From positions 1 to 64,000 of the forward strand of contig VGZI01000009.1 of NCBI GenBank assembly GCA_016872605.1: DNA of 64,000 nucleotides. Reading direction: 5' to 3'. Of the stretch, positions 31,954-42,061 are shown piece after piece (the first letter of the stretch is position 1; each line of letters opens with the position of its first letter). The stretch comes from Planctomycetota bacterium. Lineage in GTDB: Bacteria; Planctomycetota; Planctomycetia; Gemmatales; Gemmataceae. The position numbers were made by a program, and so were the translations under genes. The notes below the pieces were generated by a model that searched no databases, was not told the origin of the DNA, and worked only from the letters and a program-made list of their open reading frames with translations.

Positions 31954-33270
31954 TCACTTTGCAACTTTCTGTAGCTTGTAAAAAAAAGTGCTCGGCCGAA
32001 ACAGCACGCCAGGCCCCATGAAACCCGGCGCGAACGCGCGATGCTCCGCGAGCGCACGATGGGCCGGCCCGGGACTGGACGCGGCGAGGGCGAGGTACAT
32101 CTGCTCGGCGCTGTCCCAGCACGGGTCGAGCTTCAGCGTGCCGGTTTTGAAGCGATCGACAACGTGCGCCCGAACCAGGCTCTCCGCTTTGGCCGCGTCT
32201 TTGAATGGGCCGACATTGAATCCCTTTCGAGCGGCTTTGACCAACTCCACGACTTTGCCACGTTCGGGATACGGCAGGTGCATCTGCCCTTCGAGGGCGT
32301 CGAGCGCCTGTGGGTCGCCACCGAGTTCACGCGCCAGCGCGAAGTACCATGTCCCCCACGGGAGCGTTCCGGGCTTGCCTCTTCGGCGATCGCGGTCTTG
32401 GCTTGCCAGGGAATGATGGCAGGCGAAGCAGTCGTATTCAGCGAGCTCCGGCCACGGCCCGGTTCTGGCGCGATGGGCCAGAACATCCAGCGCCGACTGT
32501 GCCGACACGAGCTGCCCGACGGCCCAGAGCTGCACGTCGGAATGTTTGCGTGGTCGCCAGTGCGGCGGCATGTTGGCGAAGTAGGCGCCGAACTCGAAGG
32601 CTAAACGCGGGTGGCCGGCGGCGATCAGATCGTGATTGACATCGCGCGGGATGGTCGATTCGCTATTCGCCGGCGAACCGACATGGCAGCCGGCGCACGT
32701 CTTGGCGGCGACGACCGGATCGGTCAGATCGGGCATCGCGAAGGCGTGCTTCTTTTGACGCCAGTCCGGCGCGGTGTGCGGAACGAGCCAGGAATTGGCG
32801 CTGCCATGGCACGACTCGCAGCCGACGCCGAAGAGTTTTTCACGCTGCACGAAACTGCTCTCAGCCGGCATCGCGTTGAGCCGAGGATTCGAATGACAGG
32901 CCAGACAGCGCGGATCGTCGTGCGGCAACATGTCGCTGCCCAGGAGCCGATTCATTTGCCGCGATCGTTCGCTGAACAGCGTGCGATAGGCGTCGGCGTG
33001 CGGATCGCGGCTCCACGTTGCATACTCATTCTGCTGGCAGCGCTCGGGAGCCGGCGCCGGATCGATGCTGCCATGACAGCCGCGAGCTGAACACGACGCC
33101 GTGCCGACGAGGGGAGTTGCATTGTCACCTGTCAGCAGACCCGTGGTTGGGTGTGACTTGGTGACCGAAATTGGTGTTGGGCGCAGCAAAGGAACGATCG
33201 ACGGCGTTGCCGCCAGTGCCGCTGCCAATACGGTCAAGCCAATCCAGTGCCAGCGGTAGGTCTCGGTCAT
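31954..33270 (-). CDS. Multihaem c-type cytochrome (c554-like), membrane-anchored
   Basis: A single N-terminal helix (WIGLTVLAAALAATPSI) anchors or exports the 438-residue protein. Haem sites are CLACH, CESCH, CAGCH and CFACH, plus CSARGCH, which has four residues between the cysteines instead of two. The segment CQQNEYATWSRDPHADAY matches the entry motif of cytochrome c554-type proteins. It probably carries electrons in the periplasm. Partners are not encoded next to it; its stop faces the PH-like gene. Confidence 0.87.
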   Translation of the reverse strand: MTETYRWHWIGLTVLAAALAATPSIVPLLRPTPISVTKSHPTTGLLTGDNATPLVGTASCSARGCHGSIDPAPAPERCQQNEYATWSRDPHADAYRTLFSERSRQMNRLLGSDMLPHDDPRCLACHSNPRLNAMPAESSFVQREKLFGVGCESCHGSANSWLVPHTAPDWRQKKHAFAMPDLTDPVVAAKTCAGCHVGSPANSESTIPRDVNHDLIAAGHPRLAFEFGAYFANMPPHWRPRKHSDVQLWAVGQLVSAQSALDVLAHRARTGPWPELAEYDCFACHHSLASQDRDRRRGKPGTLPWGTWYFALARELGGDPQALDALEGQMHLPYPERGKVVELVKAARKGFNVGPFKDAAKAESLVRAHVVDRFKTGTLKLDPCWDSAEQMYLALAASSPGPAHRALAEHRAFAPGFMGPGVLFRPSTFFYKLQKVAK

Positions 33271-33862
33271 GTGAAATGAACCGTCGTCGAGTGCGTCCGG
33301 GCGCCGAGCAAAGCCCTTTGCTCGTTAGCAGGAGTTCTCGAAAAACCTTAAGTCCTGTGTGTTGCTGCTGCGGCGCTCGGGCGACCAAGCGCCGTCAACG
33401 TCAACAAAAAAGAACTTCGAGTGAACACCATCCTACGAAATCGGCTCAGTCGAAACCAGCGACGCGATACTCCAATGAGCAGCGCTCCACGAACGACACG
33501 AAAAAACACGAAGTATCGCACGGTAGGTATCATACTGGGGAGCGCATCACGAGTGCTCCTGAGGGTTCTCTTCTAGTAACCGTACCATCTTCGGGGTGCA
33601 CGCCATGGTTTGCAAACGGCACGGGAGGGCGAGGCTCCTGCCGAGCCGCGAGCCCGCAAATAATCTGAGTTGACATTACGATGCTGACGCTTCCGGCTCG
33701 GCAGGAGCCTCGCCCTCCCAAAAGGGGCCGCGCAGACCGTGTCGTGCACCCCCATCTTCGTGATTCTTCGTGCCTTTCATGGATGTTTCCCGCGTACCAG
33801 CATCACTGGCCTTCGCCCGTATAATGAATCCGTGGCAAAATGCCTTGCAAGGTTCATGCGGC
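33271..33862. other. 592-bp intergenic region with repeats, no gene seen
   Basis: Apart from the inverted repeat at 33623-33719 I see only low-quality short ORFs. Near 33770 the sequence TTCGTGATTCTTCGTGCC resembles other dispersed repeat text (a degenerate copy, AACACGAAGTATCG, sits near 33510). The uvrB promoter should lie at about 33780-33850. Confidence 0.6.
33623..33719. repeat. Perfect 26-bp inverted repeat (GGGAGGGCGAGGCTCC family)
   Basis: GGGAGGGCGAGGCTCCTGCC plus GAGCCG at 33623-33648 is exactly complementary to 33694-33719, with a 45-nt loop. Translated, it yields GRGSCRA / EGEAPAEP-type peptides, which I recognise as common spurious ORFs in planctomycete annotations. That shows it is a dispersed element rather than a gene. 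Confidence 0.9.
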
Positions 33863-35884
33863 ATGCTGGTTCATTTTGATCTCGTCAGCCCGTTTCAACC
33901 CGCCGGCGATCAGCCGCAGGCCATCGACAAGCTCGTCGGCGGCTTCAACGCCGGGCAGACGCGGCATACGCTCCTAGGCGTCACCGGGTCGGGCAAGACG
34001 TTCACCGCCGCCCACGTCATCGCCAAGCTGGGCAAACCGACGCTCATTCTCTCGCACAACAAGACGCTGGCCGCTCAGCTCTACAAGGAGTTCAAGAGCT
34101 TCTTCCCGCACAATGCCGTTCATTATTTCATCAGCTATTACGACTACTATCAGCCCGAGGCGTACATTCCGCAGCGCGACATCTACATCGAAAAAGATTC
34201 GAGCATCAACGAGAACATCGATCGCCTCCGACTTGCCGCCACCAGCGCTCTAGTGAGCCGGGAGGACGTGATCGTCGTCGCCAGCGTGTCGTGCATCTAT
34301 GGCCTGGGCGCGCCGGCCGACTACAAGCGGATGATGATCTACCTCAAAAAGGGGGACACGATTGAGCGTGATCATCTTCTCTATCGGCTCGTCGATATCC
34401 AGTATCAGCGCAACGACACGGCGTTCGAGCGAGGCCGATTCCGCGTGCGCGGCGATGTGATCGAGCTTTGGCCGGCGTATGAGGAGTTCGCTCTGCGCAT
34501 CGAGTTGTTCGGCGACGAAATCGACGCGCTGGCGATCATCAACCCCACCACCGGCGAGACGGCCAAGGTTTGCGACGATCTGTACATCTTCCCGGCCAAG
34601 CATTTCGTCACGCCGGAGGAACGCATCAAGACGGCGGTGCAGGGGATCGAGGAGGAGTTGAATCAACGCCTGGCGGTTTTTCGCGAACAGGGCAAGCTGC
34701 TCGAAGCCCAGCGCTTGCAGGCCCGCACCCGCTTCGACATGGAGATGCTCCTGGAGGTCGGCCACTGCCCGGGCATTGAGAACTATTCACGCTGGTTCAC
34801 CGGCAAGGCGGCAGGCGAACCGCCCTATACACTGATGGATTATTTCCCAAAGGACTTCCTGCTTGTCGTCGACGAATCGCACGCCACGGTGCCGCAGGTC
34901 CGCGCCATGTTCGCCGGCGACTGGAGCCGCAAGTCGACGCTCGTCGAGCATGGGTTCCGTCTGCCGAGCGCTCTCGACAATCGGCCGTTGCGTTTCGACG
35001 AATGGGAGAAGCGGCTAAGTCAAGTGCTCTTCATGTCCGCGACGCCGGCCGATTACGAATTGGAAGTCTCCGGCGGCGAGTACATCGAGCAGGTGATTCG
35101 GCCAACGGGGCTGGTCGATCCGGTGCTGCACGTCAAGCCGGCGCGCGGGCAGGTTCCCGATCTGCTGCAAGAGATCAAAAAACGCGTCGACAAGAAGGAA
35201 CGCACGCTCGTCACGGTGCTGACCAAGCGATTGGCGGAGGACTTGACCGGCTACTTTCGCGATACGGGCCTGCGTTGCAAATGGCTGCACTCCGAACTCG
35301 ACGCCATCGAGCGGGTGCAGATCTTGCGCGAGTTGCGCGAAGGCGCCTTCGATGTGCTGGTCGGCGTCAACCTCCTGCGCGAAGGCCTCGATTTGCCGGA
35401 GGTGTCGCTGGTCGCCATTCTCGACGCGGACAAGGAAGGGTTCCTGCGTAGCGAACGGTCGTTGATCCAAACGATTGGCCGAGCTGCGCGCAACGTCAAC
35501 GCCGAGGTGATTCTTTACGCCGACAAGATGACCGACTCGATGCAGAAAGCGATCGGGGAAACGAATCGTCGGCGCGAGTTGCAGTTGGCATACAACAAGG
35601 AGCATGGCATCACGCCGCAGACCGTGCGCTCGGCGATCGACCGAGGCATTGAGGGAGAGATCGAGGCGCACAAGCTGACGCTCGAAGTCGCCGGGAAGGC
35701 CGGGGACGATTACGTCACCGAGGAGTTTTTGCAAGAACTGCACGCCGAGATGATGGCCGCCGCGCAAAACTTGGACTTCGAACGCGCCGCCGAGCTGCGC
35801 GACCGCATTGCTCAACTCAAAGGGCAACCGACGATGGCGCCGCAAAAGAAGCCAACCCGGCGACGCAAGAAGACGCAGCGATAA
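33863..35884 (+). CDS. uvrB: Excinuclease ABC subunit B
   Basis: UvrB is the damage-verifying helicase-like subunit of nucleotide excision repair and loads UvrC. The ATG at 33863 gives the standard start [21 protein letters not shown]; the track start is too long. Walker A is [10 protein letters not shown] near residue 37, the beta-hairpin is [20 protein letters not shown] near residue 92, Walker B is DESH, helicase motif VI is QTIGRAARN, and the C-terminal UVR motif is ...[19 protein letters not shown]. The length of 673 is normal. Confidence 0.97.
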   Translation: MLVHFDLVSPFQPAGDQPQAIDKLVGGFNAGQTRHTLLGVTGSGKTFTAAHVIAKLGKPTLILSHNKTLAAQLYKEFKSFFPHNAVHYFISYYDYYQPEAYIPQRDIYIEKDSSINENIDRLRLAATSALVSREDVIVVASVSCIYGLGAPADYKRMMIYLKKGDTIERDHLLYRLVDIQYQRNDTAFERGRFRVRGDVIELWPAYEEFALRIELFGDEIDALAIINPTTGETAKVCDDLYIFPAKHFVTPEERIKTAVQGIEEELNQRLAVFREQGKLLEAQRLQARTRFDMEMLLEVGHCPGIENYSRWFTGKAAGEPPYTLMDYFPKDFLLVVDESHATVPQVRAMFAGDWSRKSTLVEHGFRLPSALDNRPLRFDEWEKRLSQVLFMSATPADYELEVSGGEYIEQVIRPTGLVDPVLHVKPARGQVPDLLQEIKKRVDKKERTLVTVLTKRLAEDLTGYFRDTGLRCKWLHSELDAIERVQILRELREGAFDVLVGVNLLREGLDLPEVSLVAILDADKEGFLRSERSLIQTIGRAARNVNAEVILYADKMTDSMQKAIGETNRRRELQLAYNKEHGITPQTVRSAIDRGIEGEIEAHKLTLEVAGKAGDDYVTEEFLQELHAEMMAAAQNLDFERAAELRDRIAQLKGQPTMAPQKKPTRRRKKTQR

Positions 35885-35983
35885 CGACGTTCACGTTACA
35901 GCACACCAGCGCAGAATTGCTCCCTTGACAGGCTCGACACGTCTGCCTATAGGTGCGACCAAAAGGCTGGACTAAATCGAACT

Positions 35984-37072
35984 TTGCACGGAGTCCGTAG
36001 CTTGGACATTCTGCGGAGACTCTCTGCCCTGATTCTTTGGTCGCTGGTGCCCTGTGCGCTCTCGGCCCAGAGCGATTCGGCAAGGTCGGCAGTCGGCTTG
36101 CAGGCGTCAATCAGCAGTCCCACGTGGTCCGTGGAGTCGGTCGGCGCGAACGCCGGCGGCCTCACGCGCGAGCAGGTCGAGAAGATCGTCGAGGAGCGCC
36201 TTCGCGCCATTCGAGCTGAGAGTACAAGTCAGGGTCCCGGGCTCAGAACGTATTGGCGCAACGGTTTCATCGCCGAGTCCGAGGACAAGGCGTTTCGCTT
36301 GCACCTCGGCGGCTTGATGCACATGGAGGGCGGGTGGTGGCGTGCCAGCGACGGACTCATGAACGGTCCCGATGGCGTCGGTCCGCTGAACGATGGCGCC
36401 GCATTTCGCCGGGCTCGCCTGCATATTCTGGGTGAAATGTACGATACTGTGACGTGGACGCTTGAAGTGGGCTTCGAGAATCGGCTTCCGCAGTTCTTCA
36501 ATGTCTTCGCCGAGATTCCGCACCTACCGTACGTCGGTACGCTTCGCGTTGGCCATTTCCGCGAGCCGTTCGGCATGGATTCCTTGACGAGTTACAACAA
36601 CTACACTTTCCTAGAGCGTGGGCTGGTTCAGGACCCGTTTGTGCCGTTTTTCAACATGGGGGCGATGATCTACGGCAACCTGCTTGAGCAGCGCATGACG
36701 TACGCCGGCGGCGTTTTCCGGAGCAATTCAGATAGCTTCAACGCGGCTGACTTCGGCGACGGCAACTACGCGTACACGGGCCGGCTCACCGTCAATCCGT
36801 TTTTTGAAGAGGGCGAGCACGCTCTGCACCTCGGCGCCGCGTACAGCTATCGCGTGCTTCCACAACTCAACGCGCAGGGGCAACCGGCGACAGCCGGCGG
36901 CGAGCGGCGCGCGCAGCTTTCCTCTCGGCCCGAGTTTCGTCTTAACGCACCGACCTTGGCTCCTTTCACAGGGATTGACGGCATCGGTGGACCGACATCG
37001 TATCTTCAGGTGTACAAGAGCAAACGCAATGCCGCGCGATTTGCATGGGCTTTCAGCGTGGGTCATCCCTGA
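35984..37072 (+). CDS. OprO/OprP-type porin, apparently C-terminally truncated
   Basis: A signal peptide (LRRLSALILWSLVPCALSAQ) is followed by a short coiled coil (LTREQVEKIVEERLRAI) and the first half of a phosphate-selective-porin barrel: FRLHLGGLMHMEGG, AAFRRARLHILGEMYDTV, GTLRVGHFREPFGMDSLTSYNNYTFLERGL. It stops at about 360 residues, where this family normally continues for well over 100 more, and the last 30 residues do not read like barrel strands. The start is uncertain (TTG at 35984 or 36002). It is either a decayed gene or a product of sequence deletion. Confidence 0.7.
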   Translation: MHGVRSLDILRRLSALILWSLVPCALSAQSDSARSAVGLQASISSPTWSVESVGANAGGLTREQVEKIVEERLRAIRAESTSQGPGLRTYWRNGFIAESEDKAFRLHLGGLMHMEGGWWRASDGLMNGPDGVGPLNDGAAFRRARLHILGEMYDTVTWTLEVGFENRLPQFFNVFAEIPHLPYVGTLRVGHFREPFGMDSLTSYNNYTFLERGLVQDPFVPFFNMGAMIYGNLLEQRMTYAGGVFRSNSDSFNAADFGDGNYAYTGRLTVNPFFEEGEHALHLGAAYSYRVLPQLNAQGQPATAGGERRAQLSSRPEFRLNAPTLAPFTGIDGIGGPTSYLQVYKSKRNAARFAWAFSVGHP

Positions 37073-37191
37073 CCTGGCGTGCGACAAAGCACAGATTGTG
37101 CGAAATCGTCGCAATGCTGGACAGCATGCCTAGCGTGAGCCGATCTTTCGCAACCGATACTGGAATGAGGTGTAAGCTTAGTTCTCGCCGA

Positions 37192-38892
37192 TCACGGCAT
37201 CGGCGGCGGGCCCTTGATGGTGGGACGTGGCGGCGTGCGATAGGCGTTCAGTTTCTCGGCGGGCTGCTTTTCCGCGAATGCGGACGGATTGTTGATGAAG
37301 TTGTGATCGAGCGCTCGGGCGACCATTTCACGGATCGGCGCATTGAGCTTCCACACGCGTTTGTAAGCTTCGCGTTCGTCTTCCAGAGCCGGTGGATCTT
37401 TTTTGGAAGGCTTGAACGCGAACCCTGGTCCGACTTTGGCCTCGATCTTCTCGATCTGTTCGATGAGCGGCAAGAACTCTTTGATCGACGCCGCCGGTTG
37501 GTCCTTGAATGCCAGCGTCATGGCTTGACCGATTCGGCCCAGCATACGATAGGCAGCGACTTTGCGTCCCGGGTCGCGCAACTCAGCGAACAGCTTTTCC
37601 GCTTCGTCGAGGCGCTTTGCCTTGAGATAATACAACCCCAGTTCAACGGAGTGTTGGAGGCCCGTGATCATCTCGCTTTCGTTGGTCGGATCGAGATACT
37701 TCTGCACCAGGCGTTGCATTTCCTTTTCGTCCTCCTTGGAGACGATTGGCTTTTTGTTAACCGGCGGTTCAATTGGAGGTGGATTCGGATTCGGCGGCGT
37801 CACTTCCTTGATCGGCGGGTTGTCGGGGCGATTCATGATCCAGCCGAACGCAACGCCGCCGGTCAAGGCGATGAGCACGCTAAGTCCGGCGAGAGTGGGA
37901 ACGATCCATGAAGGCTGAGCCGACCTGTCGACGATCGGCGTCGAGCGCGATTGCGCCGGCGCGGGGCCGACGAAAGAAGATGAGATTGAGATCGACGCGA
38001 TGGTGCCGAGGTTGAGTGCTTCGCGAATCTGCGTGATGTCGCGCAGGATTTCGCGTGCCGACTGGTAGCGCTCATCGGGTTTCTTGGCCATCATCTTCTG
38101 GATGATCGCGCACAAGGCGGGCGGAAGATCAGGGCGAATCGCACGCAACGGCTCAGGCTCTTTGTGCACGTGCTGATAAGCGACCTCGATCGGCGAGTTG
38201 CCCTTGAATGGCGGGGTTCCGGCGAACATGTGGTAACAGGTGACGCCGAATGAGTAGATGTCGGTGCGTGTGTCGACGGCCTTGCGCTCGACCTGCTCGG
38301 GGCTCATGTAGAGCGGCGTCCCCATTGTCACCTGGCTCTGTGTAATCGATTGCTGTTGATCGTCGGTTTCGAAGCAGCGCGACAGCCCGAAGTCGGCGAC
38401 CTTCACCTCGCCCTTCTTGTTAAGCAGAATGTTCTCGGGCTTGATGTCGCGATGGATGATGCCCAGTTCGCCGGCGCGCTGCAGGGCGGATGCGACCTGG
38501 GCCATGATGTGCAGGCCGAGGGCGATGTCGGGCGTGCCTTTTTTCTCGATGAACTCGCGCAAGTTTTTGCCTTCGACGTATTCGAGGGCCAGCCAGTTGA
38601 CGCCGTTGTCCTTGCCGATGTCGTAGACTTGCACGATGTTGGCGTGGGTGGCGCGAGCGACGTTCTCGGCCTCGGCCTTGAAGCGAGCCAAGGCGCGTTC
38701 GTTGCCGGCGAGCTCCGGATTGAGCAGCTTCAGGGCGACTTTGCGTTTGAGGTTCGTTTGCTCGGCAAGATAGACCTGTCCCATGCCGCCGCGGCCCAGG
38801 CGATGCAGAATGCGAAACTGCCCGAGCACCTGGCCGGTCCAGTCGATCTCGTCTGCAGCAAGCCGATCAACGGCAGGAGTAGGGTTTTCCAT
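37192..38892 (-). CDS. PknB-type membrane serine/threonine kinase
   Basis: The 566-residue protein has an intact kinase domain (residues about 25-290): RLGRGGMGQVYLAE, VALKLL lysine, HRDIKPENILLNKKG, DFGLSR, MSPEQ. A linker leads to one transmembrane helix (IVPTLAGLSVLIALTGGVAFGWI, near residue 335). The extracytoplasmic part starts with a Pro/Asn-rich stretch and continues as a helical, TPR-like domain (TGLQHSVELGLYYLKAKRLDEAEKLFAELR). It probably senses an external signal; the target is unknown. The WD40 gene lies just upstream on the same strand. Confidence 0.93.
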   Translation of the reverse strand: MENPTPAVDRLAADEIDWTGQVLGQFRILHRLGRGGMGQVYLAEQTNLKRKVALKLLNPELAGNERALARFKAEAENVARATHANIVQVYDIGKDNGVNWLALEYVEGKNLREFIEKKGTPDIALGLHIMAQVASALQRAGELGIIHRDIKPENILLNKKGEVKVADFGLSRCFETDDQQQSITQSQVTMGTPLYMSPEQVERKAVDTRTDIYSFGVTCYHMFAGTPPFKGNSPIEVAYQHVHKEPEPLRAIRPDLPPALCAIIQKMMAKKPDERYQSAREILRDITQIREALNLGTIASISISSSFVGPAPAQSRSTPIVDRSAQPSWIVPTLAGLSVLIALTGGVAFGWIMNRPDNPPIKEVTPPNPNPPPIEPPVNKKPIVSKEDEKEMQRLVQKYLDPTNESEMITGLQHSVELGLYYLKAKRLDEAEKLFAELRDPGRKVAAYRMLGRIGQAMTLAFKDQPAASIKEFLPLIEQIEKIEAKVGPGFAFKPSKKDPPALEDEREAYKRVWKLNAPIREMVARALDHNFINNPSAFAEKQPAEKLNAYRTPPRPTIKGPPPMP

Positions 38893-38977
38893 CGCCCGTC
38901 ATTCTATCGCGAAGCCTCGCGTTTGTTTACAGCGGATTGCTGAAATGGGAACAACCATGCGTAGACGCATTCGCTTC

Positions 38978-39019
38978 GCGGTTTCGCGCGGGATGATCGG
39001 GCGATAAACGCGAAACCGC
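38978..39019. terminator. Hairpin after the WD40 gene
   Basis: GCGGTTTCGCG at 38978-38988 pairs with CGCGAAACCGC at 39009-39019 across a 20-nt loop. It lies between the WD40 stop and the kinase start, both on the minus strand, so it may end or attenuate WD40 transcription. Confidence 0.5.
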
Positions 39020-39052
39020 CGCGCGAGGCAACGCGTGGCGGTTGGATGCAGG

Positions 39053-40873
39053 TTATTTCCGGCGAAACGCATCGGCGAGTTGGAGTTGGCTGCACGTAGT
39101 GTTGGCGTGGCCGAGGTACAGATACGTGCCGTCAGCTGAAAAAGCGATCGACGTCACCTGGCTATCGAGTTCAGTGCAGGAAAGCTCGTGGCCCTTGGCG
39201 TCCCACAAGCGTAGCGTGTGATCTTCACTCCCCGAGGCGAGAAGGTGGCCCGCTGGACTGAACGCCAGGCAGGTGACCGGACCGTCGTGGCCGAGCAGTT
39301 CTTGCAGCAGTTGCTTGAGCTGCAAGTCCCACAGGCAGATCGATTGGTCGAGCGTTGTACTGGCGAGAATGTCGCCGCCGGGATGAAGGGCGATGGCGGT
39401 GGCGCCGTCGAGGAAGGTCGTGACCTCGGCCCGTTCGGCAAGATTCCAGACGCTGATGGCGCCATTGCTGCCGCCGGTCGCCATCCGGTCGATGCCTCCG
39501 ACCGCGAGTTGATTATTGTCGGGATGAAACGCCAGCGACTCGATCGAACAGCCGTCAAGGGCGTCGGGGATGAGGAGTACCGGCTCGCCGTCGGCGACGC
39601 CCCAAATCCAGACGGAGATGCCATGCTTGCTTCCGGTTGCGAGCAGCTTGGAATCGGGGCTGAAGGCGAGGGTGGTGATCGGCTCTTCCGGGCCATCCCA
39701 GTCGGCGACGTGCTTGCCCGTCGAGTCCCACAGGCGAATCTGTTTGCTCACTGCGCCGGCGATCCAATTGCCATCGGGACTGAACGCGAGGGCGTGAATC
39801 GGCTCGTCGGTCTGCAGAGTGGTGACGGTTTGGCGCGTCTTGGAGTTCCAGACGCGGACGTTCGTGCCGCCGCCGTTGCTGATGAACTTGCTGCCATCGC
39901 GATGGATCGACACGGTCGTCTTGGCCCGCGGGCGTGGTCCGATGTCGGCGTGGGGCTTGCCGGTTTCCGGATTCCACAAGTGCAGCACGCGATCACCATT
40001 GCACGCCAGGTGCCGGCCATCCGGGCTGAAGGCGATGAAACGCACTTCGGCCGGCGGCACCTTTAGTTTGTGCATTGTTTTCTTCGTCGCGAAATCCCAG
40101 ACGTGGATCGTTTGCGACGAATCGCCGCAGGCCAGCCAACGGCCGTCCTTGCTGAAGGCGAGCGCATCGACCTGAGCGGCATGGCTGTTCAGGATTATCA
40201 CCGGCTGCAGCGTGTTGGCGTCCCAGACGCGAGCGGTGGAGTCCCACCCGGCGGAAACGAGGAAGTTGCCGCTTGGATGCCAGGCGAGAGCCGGGATGCG
40301 ATCGTTGTGCCCGGTCAAGCAGCCGTGATATCCGCCGGTCGACAGGTTCCAGAGTGTGATCGTCTTGTCTTCGCTGGCGGCCGCGAGGAATTTTCCGTTG
40401 GGGCTGACGGCGACGGCGCTAATCGGTTTCTTGTGATACGCGAGTCCGCGTGGAAAAACGGAATGGTGGCCGGGGGCGTCCCAGTAGTTGATCAGGCCGT
40501 CGTCATGCCCCGTTGCCACAAAGCTTGCGTCCGGCGCAAACGCCAGAGCGCTGACCCACATCGCCTGCGGGATCGCCGTCAGCAGTCGGCCCGAGGTTGC
40601 ATCCCAGATGGTGAGGTCGTCGCTGGCCGAGGCAAGAACGCGCGCGTCGGCGCTGAAGGCCCACAGGGTTTCAAGATCGCTGACCGAGTGCCAGGCAAGT
40701 TGCTGACCCGACTCCGGATTCCATCGCCGCAAGATGCCGTGCTCTTCGACCGAATGCAGCAATGCGTCCTTGCTGAAAGCGATGGCGAGGACATCACCGT
40801 CGGTCTGGAGCTTCGGCTCACCGAAGGTCAGTCGCTGCGTGAACGCGTTTGGTGCGAGTAAGGCGGCGGTCAT
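39053..40873 (-). CDS. WD40 repeat protein
   Basis: The 606-residue protein is built of about 12-14 WD40 units from end to end, for example VLASASDDLTIWDA, FLAAASEDKTITLWNL, FLVSAGWDSTARVWDA and LLASGSEDHTLRLWDA, each preceded by a VxALAFSPDG strand. That is enough for two beta-propellers. There is no signal peptide, so it is probably a cytoplasmic scaffold. The minus-strand kinase downstream is a plausible partner by proximity only. Confidence 0.93.
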   Translation of the reverse strand: MTAALLAPNAFTQRLTFGEPKLQTDGDVLAIAFSKDALLHSVEEHGILRRWNPESGQQLAWHSVSDLETLWAFSADARVLASASDDLTIWDATSGRLLTAIPQAMWVSALAFAPDASFVATGHDDGLINYWDAPGHHSVFPRGLAYHKKPISAVAVSPNGKFLAAASEDKTITLWNLSTGGYHGCLTGHNDRIPALAWHPSGNFLVSAGWDSTARVWDANTLQPVIILNSHAAQVDALAFSKDGRWLACGDSSQTIHVWDFATKKTMHKLKVPPAEVRFIAFSPDGRHLACNGDRVLHLWNPETGKPHADIGPRPRAKTTVSIHRDGSKFISNGGGTNVRVWNSKTRQTVTTLQTDEPIHALAFSPDGNWIAGAVSKQIRLWDSTGKHVADWDGPEEPITTLAFSPDSKLLATGSKHGISVWIWGVADGEPVLLIPDALDGCSIESLAFHPDNNQLAVGGIDRMATGGSNGAISVWNLAERAEVTTFLDGATAIALHPGGDILASTTLDQSICLWDLQLKQLLQELLGHDGPVTCLAFSPAGHLLASGSEDHTLRLWDAKGHELSCTELDSQVTSIAFSADGTYLYLGHANTTCSQLQLADAFRRK

Positions 40874-41104
40874 ACGAACGTCACCCTGGCGTAGAATAAT
40901 CTGGTCTGCTGCTCCCGGTCCCAGGCGGAGTCTGGGACGCCGGACTACAGGTAAATCTTACAACACTTTCGCTGAGCCGCGTGCAGAAACGGCATCGGCT
41001 TGAGCCAAAGTTGCCGGATTATCGGTTTCCATCCGGTATTGTAACGCAAACTCGGAACAAACGCCACAAGTTGCACGCCCTGCGCAATAGAAAGATCCTG
41101 CCTC

Positions 41105-42025
41105 ATGGGAGAATTCGACTATATCGCCTGGTTGCGCCGAAATACCGCCGATTCGCGAAGCGTGATCGTCGGACCCGGCGACGACTGCGCCGTGTTGGCG
41201 GCATCCGGACCTGAGCCGTGGCTCGTGACAACCGACATGCTGCTAGAGGGAAGCCACTTCGTGCTGGCGGAGGCCGGCGCTCGCAGGGTGGGCCACAAGG
41301 CGATGGCAGTGAATCTGAGCGACGTCGCAGCGATGGGCGGGACGCCGGTGGCGGCGTTCGTCAGCCTGGGGCTGCCGCGTCGCCCCGATGCCGAGATCCT
41401 GGCGGAGGAACTGTACCGCGGAATGCGCGACATCGCGGATCGCTTCGGCACGGCCATCGCGGGCGGCGACACCAACTCCTGGCCCGGCAGCCTGGTTATC
41501 AATGTCACCCTCTTGGGCCGAGCGGGGCCACAAGGTCCGGTCCTGCGTCGCGGCGCGAAACCGGGCGATTGGCTCATGGTAACGGGCGACCTCGGCGGCA
41601 GCATCCAGGGCAAACACCTCGACTTCACACCGCGCATTGCCGAGGCGCTCGAGCTGCAACGGCATGCGAACATCCACGCCATGATCGACATTAGCGACGG
41701 GCTGTCAGCGGACGCGTTTCACATTTGCGAGGAAAGCCGATGCGGTCTGGTGCTGTTTGCCGAGGGCGTCCCGATCAGTGCGGCGGCGTTGAACATGGCG
41801 GATGGGCGATCGCCGCTGGAACATGCGCTGAGCGACGGCGAAGACTTCGAACTGGCGTTTGCGGTCGGCCCGGAAGAGGGCGAACAGTTGCTGAAATCGC
41901 AACCGATCAAACCGACGCCGTTGTCGCACGTCGGCGTGTTCGTTGAGGAGTCATCGCTTTTTCTTGAGGAAGCCGGAATGCGCAGACCCATCGAGCCACG
42001 CGGGTATGTGCATCGACTGCGTTAG
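41105..42025 (+). CDS. thiL: Thiamine-monophosphate kinase
   Basis: ThiL phosphorylates thiamine monophosphate to the active cofactor thiamine diphosphate. The 306-residue protein shows the family blocks: start MGEFDYIAWLRR, the metal/ATP motif GPGDDCAVL near residue 22, DMLLEGSHF near residue 45, KAMAVNLSDVAAMG, GGDTNSW, GDLGGS and DISDGLSAD (near residue 198). No TPP riboswitch or other thi gene is visible nearby. Confidence 0.94.
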   Translation: MGEFDYIAWLRRNTADSRSVIVGPGDDCAVLAASGPEPWLVTTDMLLEGSHFVLAEAGARRVGHKAMAVNLSDVAAMGGTPVAAFVSLGLPRRPDAEILAEELYRGMRDIADRFGTAIAGGDTNSWPGSLVINVTLLGRAGPQGPVLRRGAKPGDWLMVTGDLGGSIQGKHLDFTPRIAEALELQRHANIHAMIDISDGLSADAFHICEESRCGLVLFAEGVPISAAALNMADGRSPLEHALSDGEDFELAFAVGPEEGEQLLKSQPIKPTPLSHVGVFVEESSLFLEEAGMRRPIEPRGYVHRLR

Positions 42026-42057
42026 TTTAGCCGCTCGCCTTTGGCGTGAGGCTAAAC
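42025..42057. terminator. Bidirectional hairpin between thiL and the M20 gene
   Basis: GTTTAGCC at 42025-42032 pairs with GGCTAAAC at 42050-42057, with an inner CTCGCC-ttt-GGCG stem. It sits exactly between two convergent stops. Confidence 0.75.
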
Positions 42058-42061
42058 GAAG

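Noticed and set aside
33530-33864. Minus-strand ORFs with GRGSCRA and EGEAPAEP peptides
   Set aside because: These are translations of the 26-bp inverted repeat, not genes.
40874-41104. TPP riboswitch before thiL
   Set aside because: The CTGAGA and ACCTGA core elements are absent.
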